Shown: positions 1 to 12,384 of the stretch, piece by piece
How the letters are laid out: each line of letters starts with the position of its first letter
How positions within the stretch are numbered: the stretch's first letter is position 1
Source of the DNA: Heliomicrobium modesticaldum Ice1
GTDB taxonomy: Bacteria; Bacillota; Desulfitobacteriia; Heliobacteriales; Heliobacteriaceae
Assembly: GCF_000019165.1 (NCBI RefSeq)
Contig: NC_010337.2
Location: forward strand, 227,501 to 291,500
DNA length: 64,000 bases
Reading direction: 5' to 3'
Translations under genes and position numbers: made by a program
The notes under the pieces: model-generated
What the model was told of the DNA's origin: nothing
What the model saw: only the letters and a program-made list of their open reading frames with translations
Database searches by the model: none

Positions 1-662
1 ACCTTAGGCATCAGACTGGCGATGGCCTTCAGGCAATCATCGCCCTGAATATGGCCGTATGTATCGTTATAGGGCTTGAACCAGTCGATATCAAAGAGGA
101 TCAGCGATATCGGCGTACCGTTGCGGATCGCTCTTTTCCACTCCGACGCCAGGTACTCGTCAAAGCGGCGCCGGTTGGCCAGGCCGGTCAGACCGTCGAG
201 GGAGGACAGGTTTTGCAGCTTGCGCACCGCTTCCTCCAGTTCTGCCGTCACTCGGAGCAATTCCTCTTCCCGCTCCTTCCGCCGATCCATTTCCGTTTTC
301 AAGGCAAGGGCCGAACGGATGCGCGCCAGCAATTCCCGTTTTTTGACAGGCTTCATGATATAGTCCATGGCGCCGGCGGCAAAGGCTCGGTCCAGGTCCT
401 CTATGTTCGTCAGCGCCGTCACCATGATGACAGGGACGTCCCGCCACGCCGCATCAGACTTGATTTGTTGGCACAGTTCGATGCCATCGATTCCCGGCAT
501 AATCACATCCAGCAGGATCAGATCGATCGAGGGTCTGTCTTGAAGGTGAGCGAGTGCTTCCTGAGCCGACGCAGTCGCATACACCTCAAAGCCATCAGAT
601 GCCAGGACAGCCTGCAAATACAACCGGGTGTCCTCGGCATCATCAATGATCAAAATCCCCAA
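1..662 (-). CDS. Response regulator with GGDEF domain, C-terminus cut by window edge
   Basis: Reading leftwards from 662, the product opens with a receiver domain: an acidic pocket in GILIIDDAEDT, the phospho-acceptor Asp in LILLDVIMPGIDG and the conserved Lys in YIMKPVKKRELL. A charged helix follows (about residues 120-155, likely coiled coil), then the start of a GGDEF domain (LTGLANRR, DIDWFKPYNDTYGH). The window ends before the GGDEF signature, so diguanylate cyclase activity cannot be checked. I favour a TTG start at 662 because GGGGAGGA lies 7-8 nt upstream; an in-frame ATG at 695 would add 11 residues. It lies 78 nt behind the hybrid kinase gene, so it is probably the output of that phosphorelay, converting phosphorylation into c-di-GMP. 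Family assignment is firm; the pairing with the kinase is inferred from position. Confidence 0.9.
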   Translation of the reverse strand, partial: MGILIIDDAEDTRLYLQAVLASDGFEVYATASAQEALAHLQDRPSIDLILLDVIMPGIDGIELCQQIKSDAAWRDVPVIMVTALTNIEDLDRAFAAGAMDYIMKPVKKRELLARIRSALALKTEMDRRKEREEELLRVTAELEEAVRKLQNLSSLDGLTGLANRRRFDEYLASEWKRAIRNGTPISLILFDIDWFKPYNDTYGHIQGDDCLKAIASLMPK

Positions 663-740
663 TTTGCATTCCTCCCCATCACATCGGCAAGACATCGCGA
701 AAATCTCATCGCATCTTTCTCTCATTGCCTTCGCAAAACC

Positions 741-3470
<2,730 letters not shown>

Positions 3471-3505
3471 AATCTTCTCCTCTTCTGCTTCTCGTTCGGC
3501 GTCGC

Positions 3506-3904
3506 CTAGGGGTTCACAGTAGGGAAACCGCTGTCTCGGATCAGACGAAGACAGGCGCAAGCCCGATCGCATTCACGTTCCAAGGCCGCCTGAATGGCAT
3601 ACGCTTCTGCCAAGGCGCCGTCTTTGGCATACTGCTCTATTTGACGGCTTAACTCAGCCACCTTGTAAATGCCCAACATGGCGCTGCTTGACTTGAGGCT
3701 GTGGGCGCTTTGCCGGGCCTCTGCCGAAGAACCGGTCGCAAATGCTTCCGCCAGGGCCTTGATTCTTTTCGGTGTCTCTTTGAGATAAATCTCGACAAGG
3801 CGGACGAAAAGCTCTCTGCTCTCCTTGGGGTCTACATCTTTCAGCAGCGATATCACTGCCTTTCTGTCGATGACCTCTTCATCACAAAGTCGTTCCAAAG
3901 ACAT
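3506..3904 (-). CDS. Hpt-domain phosphotransfer protein
   Basis: A 132-residue, almost entirely helical cytoplasmic protein with an Hpt signature. The phospho-accepting His lies in [16 protein letters not shown], preceded by a helix of the type [18 protein letters not shown]. The start is ATG 3904 with GGGGAGGAG 6 nt upstream; the open frame extends 40 codons further without a ribosome site. It is the first gene of a three-gene set with the hybrid kinase (35 nt downstream) and a REC-GGDEF regulator, and probably shuttles phosphate between kinase receiver domains and the regulator. Domain call is secure, partners are inferred. Confidence 0.88.
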   Translation of the reverse strand: MSLERLCDEEVIDRKAVISLLKDVDPKESRELFVRLVEIYLKETPKRIKALAEAFATGSSAEARQSAHSLKSSSAMLGIYKVAELSRQIEQYAKDGALAEAYAIQAALERECDRACACLRLIRDSGFPTVNP

Positions 3905-4035
3905 GGCTATCTCCTCCCCGACCCCTGGAAAAACCCTACAATAAGTACCTGTCATTCGCCGTATAGATTTCTTTCCAATCGTACAGAATCCTGCCACTGC
4001 TGTCTGCCCCGATGAGAAAAACATAACAAAAAAAA

Positions 4036-4065
4036 GCGGTCCGAAGCGCCTACGCCTCTGATCGC
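4036..4065 (-). terminator. Rho-independent terminator after pepF
   Basis: Imperfect 13-bp stem (GCGGTCCGAAGCG against CGCCTCTGATCGC) with a CCTA loop. It is flanked by an A-run on the left and a T-run on the right, so it could act on either strand. On the minus strand it closes pepF and separates it from the Hpt-kinase operon. Confidence 0.75.
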
Positions 4066-4123
4066 TTTTTTATGGCCCTGTCTATGTCATCTTCTTTAGG
4101 GTCGCCTTCGATGGGGCTGCCGC

Positions 4124-5938
4124 TCAGTTTGCTCGGGCGGTCAATTTCTCCATCTCATCGAGGAGTTCCCGGAAGACAGAGAGCGCCTTTTCGATAGGCT
4201 CAGCCGTCCCCATGTCCACACCGGCCCGCTTGAGCAGTTCCAGCGGGTAATCGGAGCCGCCGCTCTTGAGGAAGGTCAGGTAGCGCTCGACGGCCGGCTG
4301 CCCTTCGGCGAGGATCTGGGCGGAGAGGGCCGTGGCGGCGGAAAAACCGGTGGCGTACTTGTAGACGTAGAAGTTGTTGTAGAAGTGAGGGATGCGCGCC
4401 CACTCGATGTCGATGTCATCGTCCACGATGATGTCGGGGCCATAGTAATCGACGTTGAGACGGTGGTAGATCTGCTTCAGTTCCTGCAAGGTGAGGGCCT
4501 CCGCCGCCTCGATCTTAGCGTGGACGATCTTTTCAAACTCGGCGAACATGGTCTGCCGGTACAGGGTGCCGCGGAACTGTTCCAGGTAATGGTTGATCAG
4601 GTAGAGGCGGCGGCTCTTGTCCTGCTCTCTTTCCAGCAGGTGGCGGATCAACAGTGTCTCGTTGACAGTGGAGGCCACTTCAGCAACGAAGATGGTGTAC
4701 GCCGAGTAGATGTAGGGCTGTTCCTTGTGGGAGTAGTAGGAGTGCAGCGCATGGCCCATCTCATGGGCCAGGGTGAAGACATCGTCTAGCCGATCCTGGT
4801 AGTTGAGCAACACGTAAGGATGGGTCCCGTAAGGACCCCAGGAGTAGGCACCGCTCGTCTTCCCCTTGTTCTCGTAGACATCGATCCAACCAGTCTTGAA
4901 GGACTCGTCCAGGACACGTCCGTAGTCGTCGCCTAAGGGTTCTAGGCCTTGTTTGACCATCTCCAAGGCCTCCTTATAGGTGACTTTCCAGTCCACATCG
5001 GCCACCATGGGCACATAGAGGTCGTACATATGCAGCTGGTCTACGCCGAGGAGCTTCTTGCGCAGGCGCACATAACGGTGCATGGCGTCGTTGTGTTTGC
5101 GAACGGTCCCGATCAGGTTGTCGTAAACGTCTTTTGGCACATTGTCACCGAAGAGCGCCGCTTCCAAAGCCGAGGGGTAGCGGCGGACGCGGGAGAAAAA
5201 GACATCCCGCTTGATAGCGGATGTGAAGGTGGCTGCCAGGGTGTTTTCCAGCTTCTTATAGGTTCCATAGAGGCCGTAAAAGGCCTCCTTGCGAACGCGC
5301 CGGTCTTTGCTCTCCATCAGTTGACCGTAGCGGCCGTGGGTGATCTCCACCTCGCGACCCTCTTCGTCGCGGATGGTGGGAAAGGTCAAGTCGGCGTTGT
5401 TCAGCATGGTAAAAATCTGCCCCGGTGACTGGCCCAGTTCGCTGGCCTGGGCGAGAATGGCCTCCTCGTCGGCTGTCAGCACATGGGCTTTCTGGCGCTT
5501 CAGATCGTCCAATAAGAAGCGGTATAGGGCGAGGCCCTGCTCTTCTTTCTGGAAACGCTGCAGGATGTCATCAGGGATCGCCAGGATCTCAGGGGTAATG
5601 AAGGATGTCTCCCCGGCGGCCCGGGCGTTCAGGGCGACGGCGCGGTCGGTCAATGCCTGGTAGGTGGGATTGGTATTGTCTTCATCTCGGCGCATGCGGG
5701 CATAGGTGAAGATCTTTTCTAGCCCTTTGCCGAGTTCGTCCTGAAGCTGCAAAACCGCCAGAAGATTGGCGCTCTTCTCCTGAAGCTTACCTTTCAAGGC
5801 CGTTATCTTGTCCAGCAAGGCCGGTACAGCCTGAAAATCCTTCTCCCAGGCGTCGTCTGTGGGGTAGATGTCCTCCAACTTCCACTTGAATTCGGCTGAG
5901 ATGTCCTGGCGCTTGGGCAGCGCTTTTTCTTTTTCCAT
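4124..5938 (-). CDS. pepF: Oligoendopeptidase F (M3B metallopeptidase)
   Basis: A 604-residue cytoplasmic zinc endopeptidase of the M3B family, which degrades short peptides. The zinc motif HEMGHALHSYYS is visible about two thirds along, with the downstream Glu region ASTVNETLLI typical of the family; the N-terminal M3 helical region (about 110-180) precedes it. Length matches PepF of Bacillus and Lactococcus (about 600). Start ATG 5938 has GAGGAG 9 nt upstream. It is monocistronic: a terminator lies downstream and a 124-nt gap separates it from the chemoreceptor gene. Confidence 0.96.
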   Translation of the reverse strand: MEKEKALPKRQDISAEFKWKLEDIYPTDDAWEKDFQAVPALLDKITALKGKLQEKSANLLAVLQLQDELGKGLEKIFTYARMRRDEDNTNPTYQALTDRAVALNARAAGETSFITPEILAIPDDILQRFQKEEQGLALYRFLLDDLKRQKAHVLTADEEAILAQASELGQSPGQIFTMLNNADLTFPTIRDEEGREVEITHGRYGQLMESKDRRVRKEAFYGLYGTYKKLENTLAATFTSAIKRDVFFSRVRRYPSALEAALFGDNVPKDVYDNLIGTVRKHNDAMHRYVRLRKKLLGVDQLHMYDLYVPMVADVDWKVTYKEALEMVKQGLEPLGDDYGRVLDESFKTGWIDVYENKGKTSGAYSWGPYGTHPYVLLNYQDRLDDVFTLAHEMGHALHSYYSHKEQPYIYSAYTIFVAEVASTVNETLLIRHLLEREQDKSRRLYLINHYLEQFRGTLYRQTMFAEFEKIVHAKIEAAEALTLQELKQIYHRLNVDYYGPDIIVDDDIDIEWARIPHFYNNFYVYKYATGFSAATALSAQILAEGQPAVERYLTFLKSGGSDYPLELLKRAGVDMGTAEPIEKALSVFRELLDEMEKLTARAN

Positions 5939-6062
5939 GGGTCGTCTCTCCTCTTTCTCGGAACATCCAGTATATTATAGCGTATCCTTGTCATCCCTAT
6001 CCGCTTCTCATCGACAAAGCTCCCCCTGGACGAACCATGGAGGAGCTGCATACGAAAGGATC

Positions 6063-8087
6063 TTAATGAGCGTCCGTTTTGAACTTGCGCACCGATTGGC
6101 TCAACTGGGCGGCCATGGCGCTGATCTGTTCACTGGCCGCCGCCAGGTTCTCCATCGTGGCGGCGGCCTCTTCACTCGATGCGGCCATGTGGGTGGCAAT
6201 CTGGGACGTCCTCTCGATCACTTTGGCCACTTCGTCGATCAGCTGTAGGATCTTATCGGAGCTGGTCACCTCTTCGTCGGTGATCTCGACGATGCGCGCC
6301 ACTTCTTTGCTGGACAGTTCCACCGCTTGCAGGATCTGTTCAAGCACTTCGCCCGAGTGTCTCACAGCAGCGACGCCCTGTTGCACATCCTCGCGACTCC
6401 GCTGGGTCGCCTGAACGGCATCGGCTGTTCGCGACTGAACTTTTTCGAGGATGGCCGAAACCTCCGCCGCCCCCTGTGTCGATTGCTCGGCCAGCTTGCG
6501 CACCTCATCGGCGACGACAGCAAAACCTCGGCCATGCTCACCGGCCCGCGCTGCTTCGATGGCCGCGTTCAAGGCCAGCAGGTTGGTCTGCGTGGCGATC
6601 GATGTGATCGTGTCGGTGATGGAGCTGATCTGCTGGGTGTACTCGTTCAAGTTCGTGATGATCCCTTCGATCTCCTGAGACCGGTTTTGGATGTTGGTCA
6701 TATCAACCATGGTCTCATGGACAGTAGCCTTGCCTTTTCTCGCCTGCGCCAGCGTCAACTGCGACTTCTCATCGACGACCAGAGCGGCCTGACGGGCGAT
6801 CTGGATGAGTGAGGCCAGTTCGACTAAGACCTGGGAGACCTGGACGATCGATTGACTGCCCAGTTCGGCATCTCTGGCCATCTGTTCCATATGCTTGCTC
6901 ATGTCGGAGATCGTCGCGTTGATCTCGGCGTTGGAGGCGGCCAATTCCTGGGAGGAAGCGGCGAGTTCATCAGAGGACTTGCGCACCGCTCCTACCACCT
7001 GGGATTGGCTCTCCACCATGATATTGAAGGCTTTGGCCAATCCCGCCATCTCATCCTTCGCTTTTATCTTTGCCCGAACCGTCAGATTGCCGGCGGCGCC
7101 GTGAGCCATGGCCGCCCGCAACTGCTTGATCGTGGCAACCAGTTCTTTGGAATAAATGGTCGCCACCGTCCCGGCCAGGATGACCAGCGCCATGGTGACA
7201 CCGGCGATGAGAACAAGCATGTTCGAGAACCGACTGGCGTATTCATCTTGATCGATGGTGCTCAGGAGCAACAAGGGCAGGCCGGGAACGGCCGTATAGG
7301 CGGTAGTGTAGGTGTCTCTATCTACGGGGTGCGTCAACGTGCCAGCGCTTTGGGCAGCCTTCGCAGGGATCTGCTCCAGTCCGTTCGTCATTTTGCTGAT
7401 GTCCAACTCCCAGACCTTGGACGAATCGGGGTGTGCCAGGACCAGCCCTTTTTCGTTAGTGATATAGTTGTATCCCGTCTGTCCGATAGGGCTCTCGATG
7501 ATCGGCTGGGCGATCCGGTTAAACTCGACGGCCATCGCCAGGATGCCCGCCGGTTCGGCCTCTCCTTGATGGCTTCTGATGGGAGTGGAAACGACGACGA
7601 CAGGTCGTTTGGTGATCGGCGATTGGATGACTTGGGACACATAAGACTGTCCGCCTATAGACGGCTGAAAAAAGTCGAAGCTGCGCACGTCGGTACCTAT
7701 GCTGGAACCGCCCACTGCATCGGCATAGATCAACCCGTTGCGGCCGGTGATGAAGATGTTTTCGTACAAGCCTTGATCAGCCCTATAGACGTCCTGCAAA
7801 AAGCGTGAAAGGGCGGAAACCTGCAGACTTGCTCCCTGATTGGCCCCGTTCACCGCTTCCATGATCAGGCCTTCCTGACTGATGATCCTGCCCTTGTTTT
7901 GGGTTTCCTTAAAAATGGTCTCGATCAGCCGGACTTGGTTCTGAAGGTGTTCCGTCAGCCGCTGCTCCTGATTGGCGATCATCTCCGAACGGACCTGCCA
8001 GTACATCAGCGCCAGCGAAATGAGCACAGGAACTAGGGTGATCAAAAGGGAAAAAAAGACCATCTTCTTCAAAAGGCTTTTTTGCAT
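6063..8087 (-). CDS. Methyl-accepting chemotaxis protein with Cache-type sensor
   Basis: A 674-residue transmembrane chemoreceptor. An N-terminal TM helix (about 8-28, [19 protein letters not shown]) is followed by an extracytoplasmic region of about 250 residues with double-Cache features ([32 protein letters not shown]), a second TM near 285-305, a HAMP domain, and a long signalling hairpin. The hairpin tip, which contacts CheA/CheW, is [20 protein letters not shown] followed by [21 protein letters not shown] 8087 is preferred because AGGA lies 6 nt upstream; the open frame begins 12 codons earlier. No chemotaxis genes adjoin it. The ligand cannot be read from sequence. Confidence 0.95.
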   Translation of the reverse strand: MQKSLLKKMVFFSLLITLVPVLISLALMYWQVRSEMIANQEQRLTEHLQNQVRLIETIFKETQNKGRIISQEGLIMEAVNGANQGASLQVSALSRFLQDVYRADQGLYENIFITGRNGLIYADAVGGSSIGTDVRSFDFFQPSIGGQSYVSQVIQSPITKRPVVVVSTPIRSHQGEAEPAGILAMAVEFNRIAQPIIESPIGQTGYNYITNEKGLVLAHPDSSKVWELDISKMTNGLEQIPAKAAQSAGTLTHPVDRDTYTTAYTAVPGLPLLLLSTIDQDEYASRFSNMLVLIAGVTMALVILAGTVATIYSKELVATIKQLRAAMAHGAAGNLTVRAKIKAKDEMAGLAKAFNIMVESQSQVVGAVRKSSDELAASSQELAASNAEINATISDMSKHMEQMARDAELGSQSIVQVSQVLVELASLIQIARQAALVVDEKSQLTLAQARKGKATVHETMVDMTNIQNRSQEIEGIITNLNEYTQQISSITDTITSIATQTNLLALNAAIEAARAGEHGRGFAVVADEVRKLAEQSTQGAAEVSAILEKVQSRTADAVQATQRSREDVQQGVAAVRHSGEVLEQILQAVELSSKEVARIVEITDEEVTSSDKILQLIDEVAKVIERTSQIATHMAASSEEAAATMENLAAASEQISAMAAQLSQSVRKFKTDAH

Positions 8088-8302
8088 ATCCGTTCCTTTC
8101 TCCATAGAAAGATATTCCTGCATTGAAACGTCTGGATCATCGACCCGTGACGAGACAGTTGCCCGTCCCCGCCAGAGGAATCTCCACAGGTTACCCTATG
8201 TCATTGTAGACAGGGTTAGAAATACTCTTGAAATAACCATTCGGCAATTATCGATAAATCCCTGCAAAAAATTTCAACGATATGGTTGAGGAAATGCTAA
8301 AT

Positions 8303-8325
8303 CCCCCGTTGCTCAACAACGGGGG
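8303..8325 (-). terminator. Hairpin downstream of the pyrophosphatase gene
   Basis: Perfect 9-bp stem CCCCCGTTG / CAACGGGGG with a 5-nt loop, 17 nt past the stop of the gene at 8342. The U-tract is weak (GGGGGATTTAG on the minus strand), so termination strength is uncertain. Confidence 0.6.
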
Positions 8326-8341
8326 ACGACCAATGAACGGA

Positions 8342-9973
8342 TCAGGTTCCCAGATAAGCCGACAAAGGCGGCACGACCTGCTTCTTGCGGGAGATGACGC
8401 CGGGAAGATAGGCCGACTGCTCCTGGATGGTCACGCCGAAAGCTTTTTCGACAGGCTCCTTCTTCTCGCCGGCCACCAACAACCGCGTCCCTTCCTTGAT
8501 GATGTCGGTCAGCATGAGCAAGGCCAGATCAAGGCCCTTTTTCTTGCGGATCGACTCCATCTCTTCAAGCAGGGTCGCCTGCATGCGGGTGACGCCGTCG
8601 TAATCCATCGTCTCCACCTGGCCGATGCCCAGTTTGAGGGGCCCCAGGTGGAACTCTTTAAAGTCTTGGAAGATGATCTCTTCCGGCGTCCGGCCTTCCA
8701 AAGAGGAACCGGCCGTGAAGAGTTTGAGACCGAAATCCTGCAGGTCGATACCGGCGATCTTGGCCAGTTTCTCAGCAGTCCGCCGGTCGCGGGCAGTGCA
8801 GGTGGGGCTCTTGAAGAGCACCGTATCGGAGAGGATGGCCGCCGTCATCAAACCGGCGATCTCCTTCGGCGGCTCGATCCCGTTCTCTTCATACATCGCG
8901 GCGATGATGGTGCTCGTGCAACCGACCGGTTCGCCCCGGAAGTAGATCGGTTCTCCCGTCTGAACATCGCCGATACGGTGATGGTCGATCACCTCGAGGA
9001 CCTGGGCCTGGTCGAGACCGGCCACGGCCTGGCTCTTTTCATTATGGTCGACGAGGATGACCTGTTTGCGCTGAAGCGCCAGCAGGTGATAGCGAGAGAT
9101 GACACCGAGCAGTTTCTTCTCATGGTCGATAACGGGGTAGTTGCGAAAGCGCGTCTCCAGCATGACCTTGCGGGCATCGTCAGCAAACTCGTCAGGCTGG
9201 AAGCAGACCATATCCTGGTGCATGATCGTGCTGACGGGCGCGCTGAGGCCCAGGAGTCGGGCGGCGTTGAAGGTGTCGTAGGGCACCGTGAGCACAGGAA
9301 TGCCCTTTTGACGGGCTAACCTCTCCACCCGTTCGCTGATGCTGAGACCGCCGGTGACGATCAGGCAGCCGGCACCAGCCTCCAGCGCCGCCAACTGGGC
9401 GTTCTCCCGGTCACCGGTGACGACCGTATCGCCTTCGCCGATGCGCTGGACCATCGTCTCCACATGCATGGCGCCGATGATCGCCTTGCCGCGCAGTTTC
9501 ATATCCAAAGGCGCCGGGACGAGGAATCGGCCGCCCATGGTGCGCAGGATGCCGCCGATGGTGAGGCCCATCCGGTCAAGGTCGTTCAACTCATCCAGGT
9601 TCAGGTAGCGCTGGGCGATGTCGCCGAGGGTGATGATGCCGAGGAGGCGGTTGCGCTCATCGACGACCGGCAGGGACTTGATGTTTTTGTCGCGGGCCAA
9701 GATACCCACCTCGCGGATGGGCGTGTCCGGCGAGATGGCCACCGGCGCCTGACCGCCGAGCATGTCGGCCACACGGGAGCGCACGTCGCAGATGACGCGG
9801 GGCGCTTCGACGTTGAAGTAGCGGAGGACAAAGTCTGTTTCCGGTTTGAGATTGCCGCAGCGGGCGGCTATGTACTCGCGGCCGGTCAGCTTCTCCTTGA
9901 GGTAGGCGTAGCTGATGGCCGAACAGATCGAATCGGTATCGGGGCTGCGATGCCCGATGACAATGACACCCAT
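8342..9973 (-). CDS. ppaC: Manganese-dependent family II inorganic pyrophosphatase with CBS and DRTGG domains
   Basis: A 543-residue DHH-family pyrophosphatase that hydrolyses PPi to phosphate. The N-terminal catalytic half starts with the metal-binding motif GHRSPDTDS. An insertion of about 250 residues follows: a CBS motif (NKNIKSLPVVDERNRLLGIITLGD), a DRTGG region (VVTGDRENAQ), and a second CBS (RFRNYPVIDHEKKLLGVISR). The DHH catalytic motif is VDHNEKSQAVAG / IDHHRIGD, and the C-terminal DHHA2 domain closes the protein. Plain family II enzymes are about 310 residues, so the insertion marks the adenine-nucleotide-regulated CBS-PPase class, inhibited by AMP/ADP and activated by ATP or diadenosine polyphosphates in characterised clostridial members. 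It follows a CDF transporter gene by 23 nt and is probably cotranscribed. Confidence 0.95.
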   Translation of the reverse strand: MGVIVIGHRSPDTDSICSAISYAYLKEKLTGREYIAARCGNLKPETDFVLRYFNVEAPRVICDVRSRVADMLGGQAPVAISPDTPIREVGILARDKNIKSLPVVDERNRLLGIITLGDIAQRYLNLDELNDLDRMGLTIGGILRTMGGRFLVPAPLDMKLRGKAIIGAMHVETMVQRIGEGDTVVTGDRENAQLAALEAGAGCLIVTGGLSISERVERLARQKGIPVLTVPYDTFNAARLLGLSAPVSTIMHQDMVCFQPDEFADDARKVMLETRFRNYPVIDHEKKLLGVISRYHLLALQRKQVILVDHNEKSQAVAGLDQAQVLEVIDHHRIGDVQTGEPIYFRGEPVGCTSTIIAAMYEENGIEPPKEIAGLMTAAILSDTVLFKSPTCTARDRRTAEKLAKIAGIDLQDFGLKLFTAGSSLEGRTPEEIIFQDFKEFHLGPLKLGIGQVETMDYDGVTRMQATLLEEMESIRKKKGLDLALLMLTDIIKEGTRLLVAGEKKEPVEKAFGVTIQEQSAYLPGVISRKKQVVPPLSAYLGT

Positions 9974-9996
9974 GGTTCCTAAGGTTCCCCCTGTCG

Positions 9997-11025
9997 CTAT
10001 GTTTTTTTCTCCGCTTTGACAAGTCGGTTGGCTACTTTTTTGCGTTTCAGCCGGACGAAATCGCGCGATCCCCAGCGGCTCAGTTCGTCATCCTCGTGGA
10101 TGCTGAGGGTGACGTTGTGGATGTTCGGGTAGATCACCTTGAGCCGGCGCTGGATCTCTTCTTTCACATCTTCCGCCTGGCCAACCGACCAGGTTTCCGG
10201 CAGTTCGATCGTGCCGTCCACATCGAGATAAGCGCCTTCCCGCACCACATCCAGGTCGTAGAGGTCTTCGACGCCCTGCACATCCATGATCGTCTCGGCG
10301 ATCTCATCGACCACCTCTTCCGGCGCTGTGTAGCCGATCAGCCCCTTGACATTCTCCCAGGCAACGGAGACGGCGATGCCGAGCAGCAACAGCCCGATGA
10401 CCAGGCCTGCCAGGCCGTCGCCCCAGGGGACGATGCCGAACTGGGTCGCCGTCAGGCCGGCCATGGCCACCAGGATGGCGACCGAGGCGAGCAGGTCTTC
10501 GAAAAAGACGAGCCGCGTCTCTGGCGAAGCCAGGTGGTATTTCTGCAGAGACAGCCGGAAGAGGGCGAACCCCTCCGCTTCTACCTCTGCCTCACGGGCA
10601 ATGTCCTTCATGGCCGTCACCAGCACGATCCCGTCAACGGCGAGGGAAACGGCGAGGACGAACAGGTTCCAGTAAAAACCCGTCGGCAAGTGCGGGTTCA
10701 GCATCGCCGCATAACCGGACGAGATGGCTTTGACGGCGTTGTAGGTCATGAAGATAGCCACAAAGAGCACGATCAGGTTGGAGAGGCGTCCAAAACCGTT
10801 GGGGAAACTGGCAGTCGGTTTGCGAGAGGCAAAGACGGAACCGGCGAAGACCGCCGCCTGGGCGCAGCCATCGTTGAAACTGTGAATCGCCTCGGCCTGC
10901 ATGGCCGATGACCCGGTCCATTGATAGGCCAGGAATTTTACGGCCGCGAGGAAATAGTTCCCCATGGCGCTCTTCAGCGACGTATAATTAGCTTCTCTCA
11001 GCATGGCGATGGCGCGTCTGGGCAC
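9997..11025 (-). CDS. Cation diffusion facilitator transporter, SLC30A9/ZnT9-like
   Basis: A 342-residue membrane protein with about six TM helices and a cytoplasmic C-terminal domain. TM2 carries the CDF metal motif in AEAIHSFNDG (HxxxD). In TM5 the usual HxxxD is replaced by VFFEDLLAS, where Glu-Asp occurs but His is missing; this resembles the ZnT9-like branch rather than YiiP/FieF. The metal (Zn, Mn, Fe or Co) is therefore uncertain. The C-terminal part (VEDLYDLDVVREGAYLDVDG) fits the CDF dimerisation domain. Start GTG 11025 follows AAGGAG by 10 nt. The downstream gene is a Mn-dependent pyrophosphatase, so a link to manganese homeostasis is tempting but unproven. Confidence 0.88.
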   Translation of the reverse strand: MPRRAIAMLREANYTSLKSAMGNYFLAAVKFLAYQWTGSSAMQAEAIHSFNDGCAQAAVFAGSVFASRKPTASFPNGFGRLSNLIVLFVAIFMTYNAVKAISSGYAAMLNPHLPTGFYWNLFVLAVSLAVDGIVLVTAMKDIAREAEVEAEGFALFRLSLQKYHLASPETRLVFFEDLLASVAILVAMAGLTATQFGIVPWGDGLAGLVIGLLLLGIAVSVAWENVKGLIGYTAPEEVVDEIAETIMDVQGVEDLYDLDVVREGAYLDVDGTIELPETWSVGQAEDVKEEIQRRLKVIYPNIHNVTLSIHEDDELSRWGSRDFVRLKRKKVANRLVKAEKKT

Positions 11026-11120
11026 GTCGACCTAACTCCTTATGGATTCTCGAATGCCGAAACCCGACAAGGGTTATTGTATCCGATGCGGTCATGGGAT
11101 GCCAGTGTCCGAAGCGACGA

Positions 11121-11146
11121 AGCGATCAGTTTTTCTACTGATCGCT
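11121..11146 (-). terminator. Hairpin downstream of the SLH-domain gene
   Basis: Perfect 10-bp stem AGCGATCAGT / ACTGATCGCT with a 6-nt loop, 34 nt past the stop codon at 11180. No strong U-run follows on the minus strand, so it may be a weak terminator or an RNA-stabilising hairpin. Confidence 0.5.
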
Positions 11147-11179
11147 CCTTTGCAGGCTTTTGGATAGGCGCCGGAATGA

Positions 11180-12277
11180 TCAATGATTGACTTGGACGAG
11201 GCGAAGCTCCGCGCGCACCGCCTCCAGGCCCTCCACATCGCTTTTCGAAAGCCGGTAATACCGGTAGGCGCCGGTGATGTCAGCCGTTTCGATCAGCCCC
11301 GTCTTTTTCTCCAGGTATACGGTCAGTGTATTCCCCTGCCTGATCATGGCGGTCACCTGGGGCGGGTTGGAACTGGAACTGGCGAATCCGATCAGAGCGA
11401 TGAGCGCCTGGCTGGCAAAATCGATCCCATCGGTGGATAAGACAGGCATGTCCAGCGTCGTGTCGCGCCACTGCTCAGCGAAGGTCCGCGCCTCCGCCTC
11501 GTTGCGGATCAGGACGGCTTGCCGGGGAGTGCTCCACTTGCCGTAATCGGTCCGTCCGTGCAGTGTGAAGGGGATTGAATCGCCTCGGGGCGACAGCTTT
11601 CCTGCCACACGGTTGACGATGACTGCCGCCTGCGCCCGCGTGACCGTCGCCTTGGGTTTAAAATACCCCTCTTCATCGCCTTTGATGAACCCGACGGCCG
11701 ATGCGGCGCCCACGCTTTCCCGGTACGCCGGTTCAATGGCGCCGGCGTCAGAAAAGGGGATTGCCTTAAGGGGAGACGTGGCGTCGACGTTGCCCCCTTT
11801 ATGCCGGTAAGCAGCCCAGACCCACTCGGCCATCACCTCGCGGGTCAGTTCTTCTTCAGGATGAAAGGCCTTGTCGGGAAGGGCCAAAAAGGTATGGGCC
11901 GCCTGGATCAGGTCGCCGGCATACCAGGCGTCGCCGGGCACATCGGCGGCCACATCGCGGACATCGGGCGCTTTGATGAAGACCACCTGAAATTCGAAGA
12001 CCCGCACCAGCAGAGAGACAAACTCCGCCCGGCTCATGGCTTTTTCGGGATGAAAGAGTCCTTGTTCATCGCCGCGGATCCATCCGCGGGCAACCATTTC
12101 CGCGATCTGCGCCTCGGCCCAATGACCGCGGGCGTCAGCGGGAACAGACGTCTTCTCACCGGCCCAGGCCGGGGACGCTGTGATCATGGGCAAGACAGCC
12201 GGCGCGACGGCGCCTGAGAAAAAGACAACTCCTGCCAGCAGCAGCGCGCCGGCTTTTGGACCTACCCTGTATTTCAT
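11180..12277 (-). CDS. Secreted S-layer-homology protein with PrcB-like C-terminal domain
   Basis: A 365-residue exported protein. The first ~40 residues are a signal peptide (charged start, hydrophobic AGALLLAGVVFFSGAVAP, cleavage near SPAWAGE). Three SLH motifs follow (about 45-105, 110-170 and 175-235); each has the family pattern of a conserved Trp/Tyr and a late RAEF/REVM/RAQAAV helix, and such modules anchor proteins to pyruvylated cell-wall polymers. The last ~110 residues (RNEAEARTFAEQWRD, IALIGFASSSSNPPQV, NTLTVYLEKK) resemble the protease-complex-inhibitor PrcB C-terminal fold; this part is less certain. Start ATG 12277 has GGAGG 9 nt upstream. Monocistronic. Confidence 0.9.
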   Translation of the reverse strand: MKYRVGPKAGALLLAGVVFFSGAVAPAVLPMITASPAWAGEKTSVPADARGHWAEAQIAEMVARGWIRGDEQGLFHPEKAMSRAEFVSLLVRVFEFQVVFIKAPDVRDVAADVPGDAWYAGDLIQAAHTFLALPDKAFHPEEELTREVMAEWVWAAYRHKGGNVDATSPLKAIPFSDAGAIEPAYRESVGAASAVGFIKGDEEGYFKPKATVTRAQAAVIVNRVAGKLSPRGDSIPFTLHGRTDYGKWSTPRQAVLIRNEAEARTFAEQWRDTTLDMPVLSTDGIDFASQALIALIGFASSSSNPPQVTAMIRQGNTLTVYLEKKTGLIETADITGAYRYYRLSKSDVEGLEAVRAELRLVQVNH

Positions 12278-12384
12278 CGATGATCGCCTCCAGAGACTAG
12301 ACGCAGCAGTATAAAAATAAGTTGCAGATTTTACAAAAAAAACAGGGAGGAACCATCCCCCCTGCAAAAATATGCTGTTCTCGT

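Noticed and set aside
8124-8302. Possible c-di-GMP riboswitch upstream of the chemoreceptor gene
   Set aside because: I looked for the GEMM core on the minus strand and did not find it.
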